Of a stretch of 35,024 nucleotides of DNA, positions 7,527 through 14,672 are shown piece after piece; the first letter of the stretch is position 1, and the number at the start of each line of letters is the position of its first letter. The notes below the pieces were generated by a model. The model saw only the letters and a program-made list of their open reading frames with translations. It made no database searches and had not been told where the DNA came from. The translations under genes were made by a program, and so were the position numbers. The DNA is from an uncultured Clostridium sp. Its GTDB lineage: Bacteria > Bacillota > Clostridia > Clostridiales > Clostridiaceae. The DNA is taken from positions 1 through 35,024 of the forward strand of contig CACZYK010000012.1 in NCBI GenBank assembly GCA_902785295.1. Reading direction: 5' to 3'.

Positions 7527-9113
7527 TTAAATATTCTCTCCTGCATTTGCTTTTCCCATTTCTTTTGCATTTGCTACTGCTACATCATCAATCATTGCTT
7601 GTTGTTGTTGCTGTGCCATTGCTTCTGCTTCTTGTTGTTGTAATGCAATTATTTCATCTTCTCCACGAATAAAGTCTTTTCTTACTCCCATTTTCTCTAA
7701 GAGATAAGGAACCATTTTATTCATATCTATTACTTTTGTTGTAAATTGCATTGTAGGGTCAAGTTGTGCTAGTAAACCAATAGCCTGTAAAGTCTTTTGA
7801 ACTTCTTCATTTGCTTGTTGATTTGCTAACTGTGTATTTACTTTAATTCGATAATTAAAACCGTTAAAACTCTTTACATCAAAGTTTTTTGGGTCAACAT
7901 ATCCGAATGTCTGTAATACTTCAACTATTCTTTGAATAAGTCTATACTGGAAGTCAACAAAAGCACCAAAAGTATTTGCAAGAGTATTATCTAATTCTTG
8001 TATTCTTTCTGCTACTTCGGTTGCTGTCATCTTCCTGTTAGGGTCGTTTGGGATGCTTGTTGCAAGTAAACCTCTGCGAACATTCATCTCAAGTTGAATC
8101 ATATTATATTGTTGCAAGTCTGTTTTCATATCACCTACATCAATCTTTCTTATAGGTGGATTTGAATTTTCATTTGCACGAACTGGATTTACTGCACCAC
8201 CATTGACTTCAAGATTTGCAAAATCACAATCTTCGGTTGCAGTAAAGGCTGGTATTGTAAAGGCTAAACACTCAATAGAGTATTTTTTAATCTTGTTAAG
8301 CATTTTAAAATCTGCTATAACTTTTAAACCTTGTCCTCTACCGTATGTTTCATTTGATAGTTTTCCCCATCTTAAATCAACAAAAGGACTTGTCTTTGTC
8401 TTGTTTTCATAGGCTATCTTTTCTGCATTTGAATCAAATACAACATAATTCCATACTTTCTTATCATAATCGTAATAGGTTGCTTCAATCAAATCTACAA
8501 GTTTATCTGCTTCGTTTTCTTCATAACTCCACTTTGCACCTTTCCAAGTATGCTCAATAAGTTTATTCTTTACTTTCAATGTTCTAAAGAATGTATCTGC
8601 TTTACCATCTACACCATCAACGATTGTTATATCACTAAAAGGAATACTTGTAAAACTCAAAGGATTATCAAAAGTTCCTTCCTTAACAAGCAATACTGCT
8701 GTTCCTGCTATAAGTTCATAACAAAACTTTGTTGCTTCCATATCAAAGTTAGATATGTTTTTATATGTGTTAAGCAACTGAGCCATTTTAGAAAGTTCTT
8801 TATTGACTGCATCTTTTTTGCTTTCGTTCTGTTTTGTATCAAATAAGAATCCTGCTTCAAGGTCTATCCAGTCCATATTTACAGGAAACAATAAACCTTG
8901 AGTTCTTTGAACAAAGCCTTCACAACTTTCTTGCATTGCAGATGAATAAACTTCATCCATATTTTTTTGACCGACACAACCTTCTTTATTATACTGTATA
9001 TTTGAATATCTATCAGGCATACCGTATTTATACACATCTTCATACAAAGTCTTAAATTTGTATTTTTCTGTCTGTGCTGTGTCAAACTTTCTTCTTAATT
9101 CTTTTATATCCAT
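7527..9113 (-). CDS. Portal / head-tail connector protein (T7 gp8-like)
   Basis: This 528-aa protein is close to T7 gp8 (536 aa), the dodecameric ring at the packaging vertex. The N-terminus has the family's helix followed by a Tyr/Pro-rich motif (about YEDVYKYGMPDRYSN, residues 24-38) and a segment around residues 60-85 (SCEGFVQRTQGLLFP, then MDWIDLEAG). The C-terminal 60 residues are Gln- and Ala-rich, as in other connectors. It lies after the terminases and a 90-aa protein and before the scaffold. The start has an AGGA site. Confidence 0.88.
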   Translation of the reverse strand: MDIKELRRKFDTAQTEKYKFKTLYEDVYKYGMPDRYSNIQYNKEGCVGQKNMDEVYSSAMQESCEGFVQRTQGLLFPVNMDWIDLEAGFLFDTKQNESKKDAVNKELSKMAQLLNTYKNISNFDMEATKFCYELIAGTAVLLVKEGTFDNPLSFTSIPFSDITIVDGVDGKADTFFRTLKVKNKLIEHTWKGAKWSYEENEADKLVDLIEATYYDYDKKVWNYVVFDSNAEKIAYENKTKTSPFVDLRWGKLSNETYGRGQGLKVIADFKMLNKIKKYSIECLAFTIPAFTATEDCDFANLEVNGGAVNPVRANENSNPPIRKIDVGDMKTDLQQYNMIQLEMNVRRGLLATSIPNDPNRKMTATEVAERIQELDNTLANTFGAFVDFQYRLIQRIVEVLQTFGYVDPKNFDVKSFNGFNYRIKVNTQLANQQANEEVQKTLQAIGLLAQLDPTMQFTTKVIDMNKMVPYLLEKMGVRKDFIRGEDEIIALQQQEAEAMAQQQQQAMIDDVAVANAKEMGKANAGENI

Positions 9114-9117
9114 TTTC

Positions 9118-9390
9118 TTATCCTAATTTTGATAAATTACCAACCACTAAACCTTTTGAACCACCATAATTTGATGCTTTTGCAAGTTTATTTTCACCTG
9201 TTACCAACTGGTCTCTCATTGAATCAATTTGATTTTTTCTCATTGCATCTGCTTCGGCTCTCTGTTCGTTTAATGCTTCATTCTCTTTCTTCGCAAGTTT
9301 CTTCGCTTCTTTTCTTTGTTTCTCTGCAGAATATACAGAATAACCAGTACTAAGTAATGTTGTCGCTAATAATGCTGTTTCTACTCCCAT
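9118..9390 (-). CDS. Small virion-associated protein, N-terminal hydrophobic helix
   Basis: This 90-aa protein has a hydrophobic start (about residues 3-22, rich in Leu, Thr, Ala, Ser), a long Lys/Glu/Ala-rich helix (24-65), and a Gly-Ser tail. This resembles short internal or ejection-type proteins of podophages. It lies between the GNAT-like gene and the portal. The ribosome site is GAGGTGG. Function unknown; holin activity is less likely because of its place among head genes and its single weak hydrophobic segment. Confidence 0.6.
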   Translation of the reverse strand: MGVETALLATTLLSTGYSVYSAEKQRKEAKKLAKKENEALNEQRAEADAMRKNQIDSMRDQLVTGENKLAKASNYGGSKGLVVGNLSKLG

Positions 9391-9746
9391 TATACCACCT
9401 CTTTCTTATATTCACTAGGTTCATATCCTTGTTTAGATAGCCACCTATTGAACTTGTTATTATAATGACTATATTGTTTAATATACTTGCATTTTAATTT
9501 TTTTGCAAGTTTATTTATATCTGTCTGTATCATTCTAAATCCAGTTATTGTAAAAGGCTCTAAATACCAACTTATTACTGCTAGTTCTACTCCATAAATT
9601 GAATCTCTATATTCCATTAAAACAAAACCATTATTATACTCAATATAATGAAATTCAGGATTTTCCTTAATTATTCGCTGTATATATTCAGGACTTAAAT
9701 TCAATCCTGTTGCTTTGTTTAATTTTACTACCCAATCTTCAATCAT
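9390..9746 (-). CDS. GNAT-like acetyltransferase-fold protein
   Basis: This 118-aa protein has the helix-strand-strand order of GNAT proteins: N-terminal helices, the strands about NGFVLMEYRDSIYGVELAVI (residues 40-58), a hydrophobic strand with FTITGFRM, then helices and a C-terminal YIKQYSH strand. Small GNAT-like proteins are common near terminase and portal genes in podophages, with unknown targets. The acetyl-CoA-binding Q/RxxGxG/A loop is not clear, so catalysis is doubtful. The start overlaps the preceding stop as TAATG. Confidence 0.5.
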   Translation of the reverse strand: MIEDWVVKLNKATGLNLSPEYIQRIIKENPEFHYIEYNNGFVLMEYRDSIYGVELAVISWYLEPFTITGFRMIQTDINKLAKKLKCKYIKQYSHYNNKFNRWLSKQGYEPSEYKKEVV

Positions 9747-10096
9747 TATTTCTTTGCCTCAATAAATGTAAATATAGAAGAACATACAAGAGTTCTTTCT
9801 TCAAACATAGATAGTTTAAATCTTACAATCTTTCTTTTGTCGTGCGATAATCTTTGTCTTACTTCACTAACTCCGAATCTAATATCTTTATACTTTTCTA
9901 ATTTATTATGAAATTTAGTATTATATATTGTTCCAGTTACCCAATATGTTTTAACAGGTATATTTCTCTTAATCCACTCATAAGCCTTCCTGTCCATTGT
10001 AAAAAGTTCATACCAACCAGCACCACTACCATTTTCATTATATCTGTATAAGTATGTTACTGTTTTAAATAACCATTTCAAAAACTTCTCTTTCAT
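9746..10096 (-). CDS. Unknown 116-aa protein after terminase
   Basis: The ATG at 10096 overlaps the large terminase stop as ATGA and has a GGAGGAG site, so it is preferred over the ATG at 10114. The 116-aa product is basic and rich in aromatic residues, with an amphipathic N-terminal helix (MKEKFLKWLF) and a strand-rich middle (about YWVTGTIYNTKFHNK). It is coupled to the terminase gene on one side and the GNAT-like gene on the other. I do not recognise the family. Confidence 0.75.
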   Translation of the reverse strand: MKEKFLKWLFKTVTYLYRYNENGSGAGWYELFTMDRKAYEWIKRNIPVKTYWVTGTIYNTKFHNKLEKYKDIRFGVSEVRQRLSHDKRKIVRFKLSMFEERTLVCSSIFTFIEAKK

Positions 10097-11424
10097 AGTT
10101 TTACTCCTCCCCATTTTTTTGTTTGTCTTAATCCAACCTTATTATTCCTGTTTACATCTCTCTCAATAAAAGGAATAATTCGGAAAGCATCTGCACCGTG
10201 TGAACTCCAATCGTGTTCAGGTGTGTCTTTAAATTTTCTTCTCTTTTCATCATAGTCTTTATGATAATGCTTCAAGGCTGTATATCCATCTTTTGCATCT
10301 TCATTAAATTCACACATAGGTATAATTCCCCTTGTGGCTTGTATATCTGCTATAACATCGTTTGTTCGTGGAACTCTTTCTATTCTGTTAAGTCCTAAGC
10401 CTAGCAACATACCTTCAATAGTCTGTGTTTGCTCTTGTGATGTATGCTGTCTATGATTTGCATCGTGTGGTAAATAGTGTGCTCTGTAAGAATCTCCCCA
10501 AGGTTTATTCAATACTACATTTGCATAATGTCCTAATCCGAATCCTGTATTTTCATAATAGTCTATTACACGAATTGAACCATCTATAAATTGGACAAAC
10601 CATATTGCCATTGCATCATCCAATCCTAAATCCCAAGCGGTATAAACTGGATGTCTAGGGTCATAAGGGTATTTTCCATACTTTGCTCTTTGTAATACAT
10701 CTGCATAATATGCACCGTATATAGCTCCTTGCCAAGAACAATAATATTCCTGTTGTATAATTTCCTCAGGCTTTCCTCTTTGTCTTTCTTCTTGCAAATC
10801 TTCGGGATTTACTACTCCTGTATCTTCAATAGTCAATAAACTTGTTAAATACTTCTCATTACTATTCAAGAAGTCAAACATATCTTTTGCATAGCCTTCG
10901 CCTCGTGGGGTAGAATTAAATAATACCCAGCCTTTAGTTTCCTTAAGCATCGGTTCTATTACCAAGTCATACAAATTCGGCTTTTGTAGTGCCAACTCAG
11001 ATATTACACAACCTTTAATACCAGCACCAACCAAAGCATCATAATTATCACCACCAAGAAAAGTTATTATACTTCCTGCTTTGCTAGGGTCGTTAGGGTG
11101 TCTTAAGGTTAATTTCATTTCAGAATTGTTTTTTGCATATACAAGTTCTTCAGGGAATAAGTCAATATATCTTCTTCCATCCGATGTTATACCTTCCCAA
11201 ATACTTCTGCGAACCTGATTCTGTTGTGGAAGAATATACCAATAATTACCGACTTCCATTAAAGCCCTTGCAAACATAACTTGCAAACAAAATATATCTT
11301 TTCCTGCTCTACGATGCCAAACAAGAAAAGCTTTTTTAATATTCTCTTTAAAAAGTCTTGACCAAACCTTGATTTGATAAGGTCTTAAGTCTATTGCTGG
11401 TAAGTTAATCTTCTTCGTTTCCAT
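10093..11424 (-). CDS. terL: Terminase large subunit
   Basis: This 443-aa DNA-packaging motor has an ATPase and a nuclease domain. Visible motifs are a Walker A-like VWHRRAGKD at 35-43, a Walker B-like GCVISE at 138-143 (the acidic pair is SE instead of DE, which I recall as common in this podophage branch), and an STPRG coupling motif at 171-175. The RNase H-like nuclease shows AWDLGLDDAM with D265, D321 in YLPHDA, and DWSSHGADAF near the end with D405 and D412. It overlaps the small subunit by 20 bases. Its type is headful or site-specific, which cannot be told from sequence alone; the circular contig suits headful packaging with permuted ends. Confidence 0.93.
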   Translation of the reverse strand: METKKINLPAIDLRPYQIKVWSRLFKENIKKAFLVWHRRAGKDIFCLQVMFARALMEVGNYWYILPQQNQVRRSIWEGITSDGRRYIDLFPEELVYAKNNSEMKLTLRHPNDPSKAGSIITFLGGDNYDALVGAGIKGCVISELALQKPNLYDLVIEPMLKETKGWVLFNSTPRGEGYAKDMFDFLNSNEKYLTSLLTIEDTGVVNPEDLQEERQRGKPEEIIQQEYYCSWQGAIYGAYYADVLQRAKYGKYPYDPRHPVYTAWDLGLDDAMAIWFVQFIDGSIRVIDYYENTGFGLGHYANVVLNKPWGDSYRAHYLPHDANHRQHTSQEQTQTIEGMLLGLGLNRIERVPRTNDVIADIQATRGIIPMCEFNEDAKDGYTALKHYHKDYDEKRRKFKDTPEHDWSSHGADAFRIIPFIERDVNRNNKVGLRQTKKWGGVKL

Positions 11425-11797
11425 TATCTGATATTCCTAATATGCTTATGCTAATAGGAGCATTTGTTTCTAATTGAACTTTTTTATTTTTAAGTCCAGT
11501 TGTTTCTGCTACCGAATTACTACAATATGCCATAGTCTTTGCATCTTCTTTTTTAAAAGCCAAATCTCTTGCTTGTTTCATTTCTTCAAGATATTGCTCC
11601 ATAGAATAAAGTTCTTTTTCCATAATCTTTTCTTTCATTGTTTCCATATATTCTTTTACTTCAGGTTTAGATGCTAAGTGAGATGCTAAGCAATCAAGAT
11701 TATCTGTCGTGCAATCATACACTTGTTTATAGGCTTGTCTTTGTGGGACACCCTTTAAAACTAAATTTGCAAATTTCTTTTGATTTTTATTTAACAT
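11405..11797 (-). CDS. terS: Terminase small subunit
   Basis: This 130-aa protein begins with a terminase_2-type DNA-binding helix-turn-helix: MLNKNQKKFANLVLKG, then QRQAYKQVYDC (residues 1-30), SHLASKPEVKEYM around 38-52, and a coiled-coil oligomerisation helix to about 90. It recognises the packaging site and activates the large subunit, whose gene overlaps it by 20 bases. The site AGGAGT precedes ATG 11797. It is the first gene after the 11844-11864 terminator, so it opens the late region. Confidence 0.88.
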   Translation of the reverse strand: MLNKNQKKFANLVLKGVPQRQAYKQVYDCTTDNLDCLASHLASKPEVKEYMETMKEKIMEKELYSMEQYLEEMKQARDLAFKKEDAKTMAYCSNSVAETTGLKNKKVQLETNAPISISILGISDNGNEED

Positions 11798-11818
11798 CTC
11801 TTATTACTCCTAAGAATA

Positions 11819-11847
11819 ATTATATTAAAATAATTTAAGAAAAGCAA
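11819..11847 (-). promoter_or_regulatory. Candidate late promoter before small terminase
   Basis: A perfect -10 box TATAAT (11819-11824) lies 17 bp from TTGCTT (11842-11847), which matches only three of six -35 positions and falls in the 3' arm of the preceding terminator. It is suitably placed about 15 bases ahead of the terS ribosome site. The weak -35 could mean a need for an activator. Confidence 0.4.
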
Positions 11848-11864
11848 GCATTTTATTTGCTTGC
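11844..11864 (-). terminator. Rho-independent terminator ending the early region
   Basis: On the minus strand GCAAGCA pairs with TGCTTGC (7 bp, 7-nt loop), followed by TTTTCTT. The stem overlaps the last codons and stop of the 75-aa gene. It separates the small early genes from the terminase and virion genes. Confidence 0.75.
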
Positions 11865-12080
11865 CCTCTTTTTTGATGTTGTTTTTACTTCCTTTTTAGG
11901 TTCTTCCAGCGGAATAAAACCTTTTGCTAACATAATCCTTTTAAAATCTTTATCAATATTACACATTTCAGTCAATTCTTCATCTGTAATATCAAAAGTC
12001 TTTTTAAGTTGTGCTATTCCATAATAATCTAGTTTTTCTTTTAGTCTTAAGATAAAACCTTTAATGTTATTTGTCTGCAT
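11853..12080 (-). CDS. Unknown 75-aa basic-tailed protein
   Basis: This 75-aa protein has a helical body (residues 5-55) with an ELTEMCNIDKDF segment that resembles a small helix-turn-helix, and a Lys/Thr/Ser-rich tail from about 58 typical of flexible nucleic-acid contacts. Its start overlaps the end of the upstream gene and has an AGGAGA site. It is the last gene before the early terminator. DNA binding is an inference from the tail and helices. Confidence 0.7.
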   Translation of the reverse strand: MQTNNIKGFILRLKEKLDYYGIAQLKKTFDITDEELTEMCNIDKDFKRIMLAKGFIPLEEPKKEVKTTSKKRASK

Positions 12081-12456
12081 TTATAATTTCTCCTAGTTTT
12101 TCATTGTTTGGTGTTCCAATAAGTTTAATTCTGAGTTCATCAAGTTTTTTAAAGTTTGGCTCTGTTGCTTCTTTAATCTTTTTTGAATACTCTTTTTGAA
12201 TTTCTTTTGTAATATTATCATTTTCAAGACGAAGTTTTTTCATCTCTTGAGTTATTGACTTCATTATGTCTAATCTCTTTTTAAGATTTTCTTCTGTGTC
12301 AATCAAAGATTCTTCTACATATACGGCTTTTTTTGTTTTCAAGTTGCCAACTGCATACTTATAATAACCGTTTACTGTAATTATTGCATTGATAATCACA
12401 CCTTGTTTAATTGTTTCGCTTTCTGTATCAAAATAAAATACTTCTTTTCCTAACAT
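12067..12456 (-). CDS. Unknown protein, beta N-terminus and coiled coil
   Basis: I use the ATG at 12456 (MLGKEVFYFDTES), which has a perfect AGGAGG site four bases upstream, placed right after the SSB-like stop; ATGs at 12489 lie inside that gene. The 129-aa product has an N-terminal strand-rich domain of about 50 residues (KQGVIINAIITVNGYYKYAV), like small SH3-type barrels, then a coiled coil from about 55 to 105. I do not recognise the family. It lies in the small-gene operon between the SSB-like protein and the terminator. Confidence 0.75.
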   Translation of the reverse strand: MLGKEVFYFDTESETIKQGVIINAIITVNGYYKYAVGNLKTKKAVYVEESLIDTEENLKKRLDIMKSITQEMKKLRLENDNITKEIQKEYSKKIKEATEPNFKKLDELRIKLIGTPNNEKLGEIINADK

Positions 12457-12466
12457 AATACCTCCT

Positions 12467-12697
12467 TTAGAATGGAATTTCATCATCAAGTTTATCTTCT
12501 ACTGTTTCAGCAACTGTTTCTTCTTTTTCTTTTGCTGTAAACAATGTTCCCCAAATAGATTGTCCCATAACATTTAAAACAATCTTTGGGTATTTTTCAC
12601 CTTCAAAGATAGAACCAGCATTTACATTGACCCATTTTCCATCTTTGTCTTTATGTGATACAACCACATCATAAACTTTTTTACCTAAGTTTGCCAT
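12467..12697 (-). CDS. Small SSB-like protein with acidic C-terminal tail
   Basis: This 76-aa protein has a short strand-rich body (residues 6-53, with KKVYDVVVSHKDKDG, a Trp/Asn turn, FEGEKYPKIVLN and IWGTLFT). A charged linker follows, ending in DDEIPF, almost the DDDIPF tip by which bacterial SSB recruits repair and replication proteins. The body matches, as far as I recall, the short phage proteins with KxYDVVV...FEG motifs that are annotated SSB-like or unknown. A full OB fold usually needs about 100 residues, so it may be a reduced domain. Ribosome site GGAAGG. It probably supports the Rad52-like annealing and host replication proteins. Confidence 0.6.
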   Translation of the reverse strand: MANLGKKVYDVVVSHKDKDGKWVNVNAGSIFEGEKYPKIVLNVMGQSIWGTLFTAKEKEETVAETVEDKLDDEIPF

Positions 12698-12952
12698 TTA
12701 ATTCACCTTCCTTTTTGAGTTTAAATTTATAAGAACTTCCTGTGTAGTTCCTTTTTCATCAATATAAGATACTTTTAATGCCATTCTTACTGTATATAAG
12801 TTGCATATAAAAGGTATTTCCTGTATTGATATTTTTTTCGCTCCTCTTTCAAGGTTAGTAATATAACCTACAGGGAGTTTTTCTTGCAATTCTTTCTGTT
12901 TAATCCCCCGACTTTTTCTAATTTGTTTTAATAATTTTGCTAACTTATTCAT
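12698..12952 (-). CDS. Cro/C1-type (XRE) helix-turn-helix regulator
   Basis: This 84-aa protein carries a classic XRE DNA-binding domain. LAKLLKQIRKSRG (4-16) is the first helix, KQKELQEKL (18-26) and GYITNLERGAKKIS (29-42) form the helix-turn-helix, and EIPFICNLY (45-53) is helix four. The C-terminal 30 residues form strands (ALKVSYIDEKG, VLINLN) that may dimerise it. It is a small early regulator, not a full lysogeny repressor, and no integrase is seen. Possible targets are the promoter palindrome at 19053-19073 or the divergent region at 20868-21061; that link is inference. Stop and next start are adjacent. Confidence 0.8.
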   Translation of the reverse strand: MNKLAKLLKQIRKSRGIKQKELQEKLPVGYITNLERGAKKISIQEIPFICNLYTVRMALKVSYIDEKGTTQEVLINLNSKRKVN

Positions 12953-12961
12953 TTTACCTTC

Positions 12962-13144
12962 CTATAAATACTTATAATATTTGCGAGGATTTTCACAGAT
13001 ATTCACCGGATAACACTTATCAAAAACTTGTCGATATATTTCTTGATTATGTATTTCACAATAAATTTTTGTTTTATCCACCCTTCTTGCTATATTTTGG
13101 TCTGCTATAATCAACCAAGAAAAAATTATTGCTATATATGTCAT
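12962..13144 (-). CDS. Unknown 60-aa protein with hydrophobic N-terminus
   Basis: This 60-aa protein starts with a hydrophobic run (MTYIAIIFSWLIIADQ) of about 14 residues, then a basic, Cys-containing region (C28, C44, C51). It could be a membrane-anchored or exported small protein, though the hydrophobic part is short. A GGAG site seven bases upstream of ATG 13144 supports translation, and it fits tightly between neighbours (nine bases to one, four to the other). Function unknown. Confidence 0.65.
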   Translation of the reverse strand: MTYIAIIFSWLIIADQNIARRVDKTKIYCEIHNQEIYRQVFDKCYPVNICENPRKYYKYL

Positions 13145-13148
13145 TTTA

Positions 13149-13439
13149 TTACTCCACTAAAAAATATCTTTTTACTTTAACTTCTTCGCCATAGCGATTC
13201 GTTACTATTATCCACTCATCAAGCACACAATATTTTTGTCTTAATTCATATATTGTTGCTGATAATCTTGTATCACCTAACTTTTCAATAGCTTGTAAAG
13301 CTGTAATACCGCCTTTATGCTTTTTCAAGTGGCTTAACAATCTTTGTGCTTTTGGTGTTAGGCTTAAATCAAGTTTTTCTCTTTCTTTAGTATATTTACC
13401 AAAAAATTTATTTACAATTTTATCCATTTCATCAAACAT
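13149..13439 (-). CDS. HTH_39-like helix-turn-helix protein
   Basis: This 96-aa protein has a winged-helix-like domain from about residue 28 to the end. It reads LTPKAQRLLSHLKKH, GGITALQAIEKLGDTRLSA, TIYELRQKY, then a wing with NRYGEEVKVKRYFL. This is the pattern of the phage HTH_39 family, small DNA-binding regulators of unknown targets. The N-terminal 25 residues are a charged helix. The ribosome site is AGGAGG and the gene lies in the P14667 operon. Probably a transcriptional or replication accessory factor. Confidence 0.7.
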   Translation of the reverse strand: MFDEMDKIVNKFFGKYTKEREKLDLSLTPKAQRLLSHLKKHKGGITALQAIEKLGDTRLSATIYELRQKYCVLDEWIIVTNRYGEEVKVKRYFLVE

Positions 13440-13451
13440 ATTACACCTCCT

Positions 13452-13637
13452 TTATTTTATTAATCTTCCAATAATATTTTCTCTTAAGGATTTAAATTCT
13501 TGTTTTAAATCATCAATACTGCCCTCCATAAAAGATAAATTACGAGTAATAGCAACTTCCTTTTTTAATAGTTCGTTATCCCTAAGTAAATTATCAATTC
13601 GTTCTTGTAATGCTTTAATAGTTTTTCTGTAAAACAT
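13452..13637 (-). CDS. Small coiled-coil protein
   Basis: This 61-aa protein is one nearly continuous coiled coil (about residues 7-57, heptads with Leu and Ile: TIKALQERIDNLLRDNELLKK), broken near FMEG. AGGAGG precedes ATG 13637 by six bases. No cysteine or catalytic pattern. It probably oligomerises or binds a neighbour's product. Function unknown. Confidence 0.75.
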   Translation of the reverse strand: MFYRKTIKALQERIDNLLRDNELLKKEVAITRNLSFMEGSIDDLKQEFKSLRENIIGRLIK

Positions 13638-13647
13638 ATTATACCTC

Positions 13648-13878
13648 CTATAATAAGTTTTCTATGATTGATTTCATTTGTACTGGAGTGCGTTTTCCTC
13701 TCAAGCAACCAGCAAATGTATAAATATCACCACCTTTATAAAATTTCAAATCTATGGCTGGACTATAAAAAGATATAAGTCTTTCGCCTGAGTGGTCGTT
13801 ATAATCTATAACTTTTACTCTATCATTTTTCAAACTTTCAGCCCACTCACAAAGTTCTTTCCATTCTTTATCTGTCAT
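13648..13878 (-). CDS. Unknown protein, paralogue of gene at 17372-17620
   Basis: This 76-aa protein starts MTDKEWKELCEWAESL and ends MKSIIENLL with an RTPVQ segment before it. The same start (MTDKEWKELCDW) and end (RTQTQMKAIIENLL) occur in the 82-aa gene at 17372-17620, while the middle strand regions differ. The shared ends look like two helices that pack around a variable beta core. An AAGGAG site precedes ATG 13878. Function unknown; early host-interaction roles are possible. Confidence 0.8.
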   Translation of the reverse strand: MTDKEWKELCEWAESLKNDRVKVIDYNDHSGERLISFYSPAIDLKFYKGGDIYTFAGCLRGKRTPVQMKSIIENLL

Positions 13879-14206
13879 TTTTATTCTCCTTCTTAGTAAG
13901 ATTTACAATATCTCTTGCATATTCGCCATATATATAACTATTTATACCAATATCAATATAAGTATCATTTATAACAAATACAGGTTTTAATTGATATTCT
14001 TTTGTTATCAAAATTCCCATATTTCCAAAATAAACAATAGTTACATCTTTACCTGCTTCTGTTTTTTTCCAACCATTTTTTACTGCAAATTCTGCAAAAG
14101 TTTTATTTGTTTTATCCATTTTATGCTCCTTTTGTTTGTTAATAAAATTTGTTGTTTCTTTAAAAAATTTATTTATATCTTCATTTATATTATCAAAAAT
14201 ACTCAT
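13868..14206 (-). CDS. Unknown 112-aa protein with probable internal second start
   Basis: The main start is ATG 14206 (MSIFDNINEDINKFF), with AGGAGG four bases upstream. A second ATG at 14119 (MDKTNKTFAEFAV) has its own AAGGAG site six bases upstream, so an 83-aa short form is likely. The N-terminal 35 residues form an amphipathic helix rich in Lys and Asn. The C-terminal part has GNMGILITKEY and strand-like segments. The start at 14233 lacks a good site. Function unknown. Confidence 0.7.
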   Translation of the reverse strand: MSIFDNINEDINKFFKETTNFINKQKEHKMDKTNKTFAEFAVKNGWKKTEAGKDVTIVYFGNMGILITKEYQLKPVFVINDTYIDIGINSYIYGEYARDIVNLTKKENKNDR

Positions 14207-14207
14207 T

Positions 14208-14402
14208 TTACCTCCTATTCTTGCAATAATCATCTAAATCATTAAAGTTTTCACATAAATATTTATCACTAGTCCAATATTTACGGAAACTTGTATAATT
14301 GCCATATTTATCTTTTTCAGGTGTCATCATCAATAACATAAACATAAATACAAATAATGCACCACATACACAAGAAACCATATTATTTATTATCTCTCTC
14401 AT
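14208..14402 (-). CDS. Small membrane protein
   Basis: This 64-aa protein has one hydrophobic helix (about residues 8-26, VSCVCGALFVFMFMLLMM) followed by a polar, Tyr- and Cys-containing tail (C50, C60). The site is GGAGGG before ATG 14402. The N-in or N-out topology is unclear. It is one of several small membrane proteins scattered in the early region. It could act on the host envelope during takeover; this is inference. Confidence 0.7.
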   Translation of the reverse strand: MREIINNMVSCVCGALFVFMFMLLMMTPEKDKYGNYTSFRKYWTSDKYLCENFNDLDDYCKNRR

Positions 14403-14413
14403 TTTATCCCTCC

Positions 14414-14611
14414 TTATATATCATATCCTGCATTTTTATCATAGTCATCTTTGCATTCATAACTGCAAAATTCGTATGTATCATAATATACAAGACTTTC
14501 TTGTTCTTTAAAGATTTTTCCACAGTATTCGCATACCTTGTATGTTTCACCATATCTTTCCGTTAAATCTCTTGCTATTTTTTCAAGCTGTTCTTGTGTT
14601 CTTTTTTTCAT
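14414..14611 (-). CDS. Small zinc-ribbon protein
   Basis: This 65-aa protein has two CxxC/CxxxC pairs (C27, C30 and C49, C53) in a KVCEYCGKIF ... EFCSYECKDDY arrangement, as in treble-clef or zinc-ribbon fingers, behind an N-terminal basic helix (MKKRTQEQLEKIARDL). Such mini-fingers are common in phages and bind nucleic acid or protein. It is the first gene after promoter P14667 with a GAAAGGACTAAAA leader identical in style to that of the gene at 18863-19015. The zinc ligands are an inference from cysteine spacing. Confidence 0.8.
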   Translation of the reverse strand: MKKRTQEQLEKIARDLTERYGETYKVCEYCGKIFKEQESLVYYDTYEFCSYECKDDYDKNAGYDI

Positions 14612-14640
14612 TTTTAGTCCTTTCTTTTTGTTATCACACC
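14612..14640 (-). promoter_or_regulatory. Repeated leader/RBS block of P14667 transcript
   Basis: The leader reads AACAAAAAGAAAGGACT then AAAA and ATG. Almost the same block (AACAAAACGAAAGGACT) precedes the gene at 19015, and a shorter form (GAAAGGACTTTAAA) the Rad52-like gene at 18848. The shared A-rich stretch plus AAGGAC site suggests a translation enhancer used at the first genes of early operons. Confidence 0.5.
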
Positions 14641-14644
14641 ACCT

Positions 14645-14672
14645 ATTATATCATACTAAAAACCATTGTCAA
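14645..14672 (-). promoter_or_regulatory. Consensus promoter P14667 with extended -10
   Basis: TTGACA (14667-14672), a 16-bp spacer and TATAAT (14645-14650) preceded by TGA (extended -10) on the minus strand. It lies in the gap between the HNH gene's stop and the zinc-ribbon gene. The predicted start is near 14638. Drives the 14611-11853 operon. Confidence 0.85.

Noticed and set aside
12698-12952. Lysogeny repressor of a temperate phage
   Set aside because: The protein has only a small XRE domain and no integrase, excisionase or attachment site was recognised; a lytic-cycle regulator is simpler.
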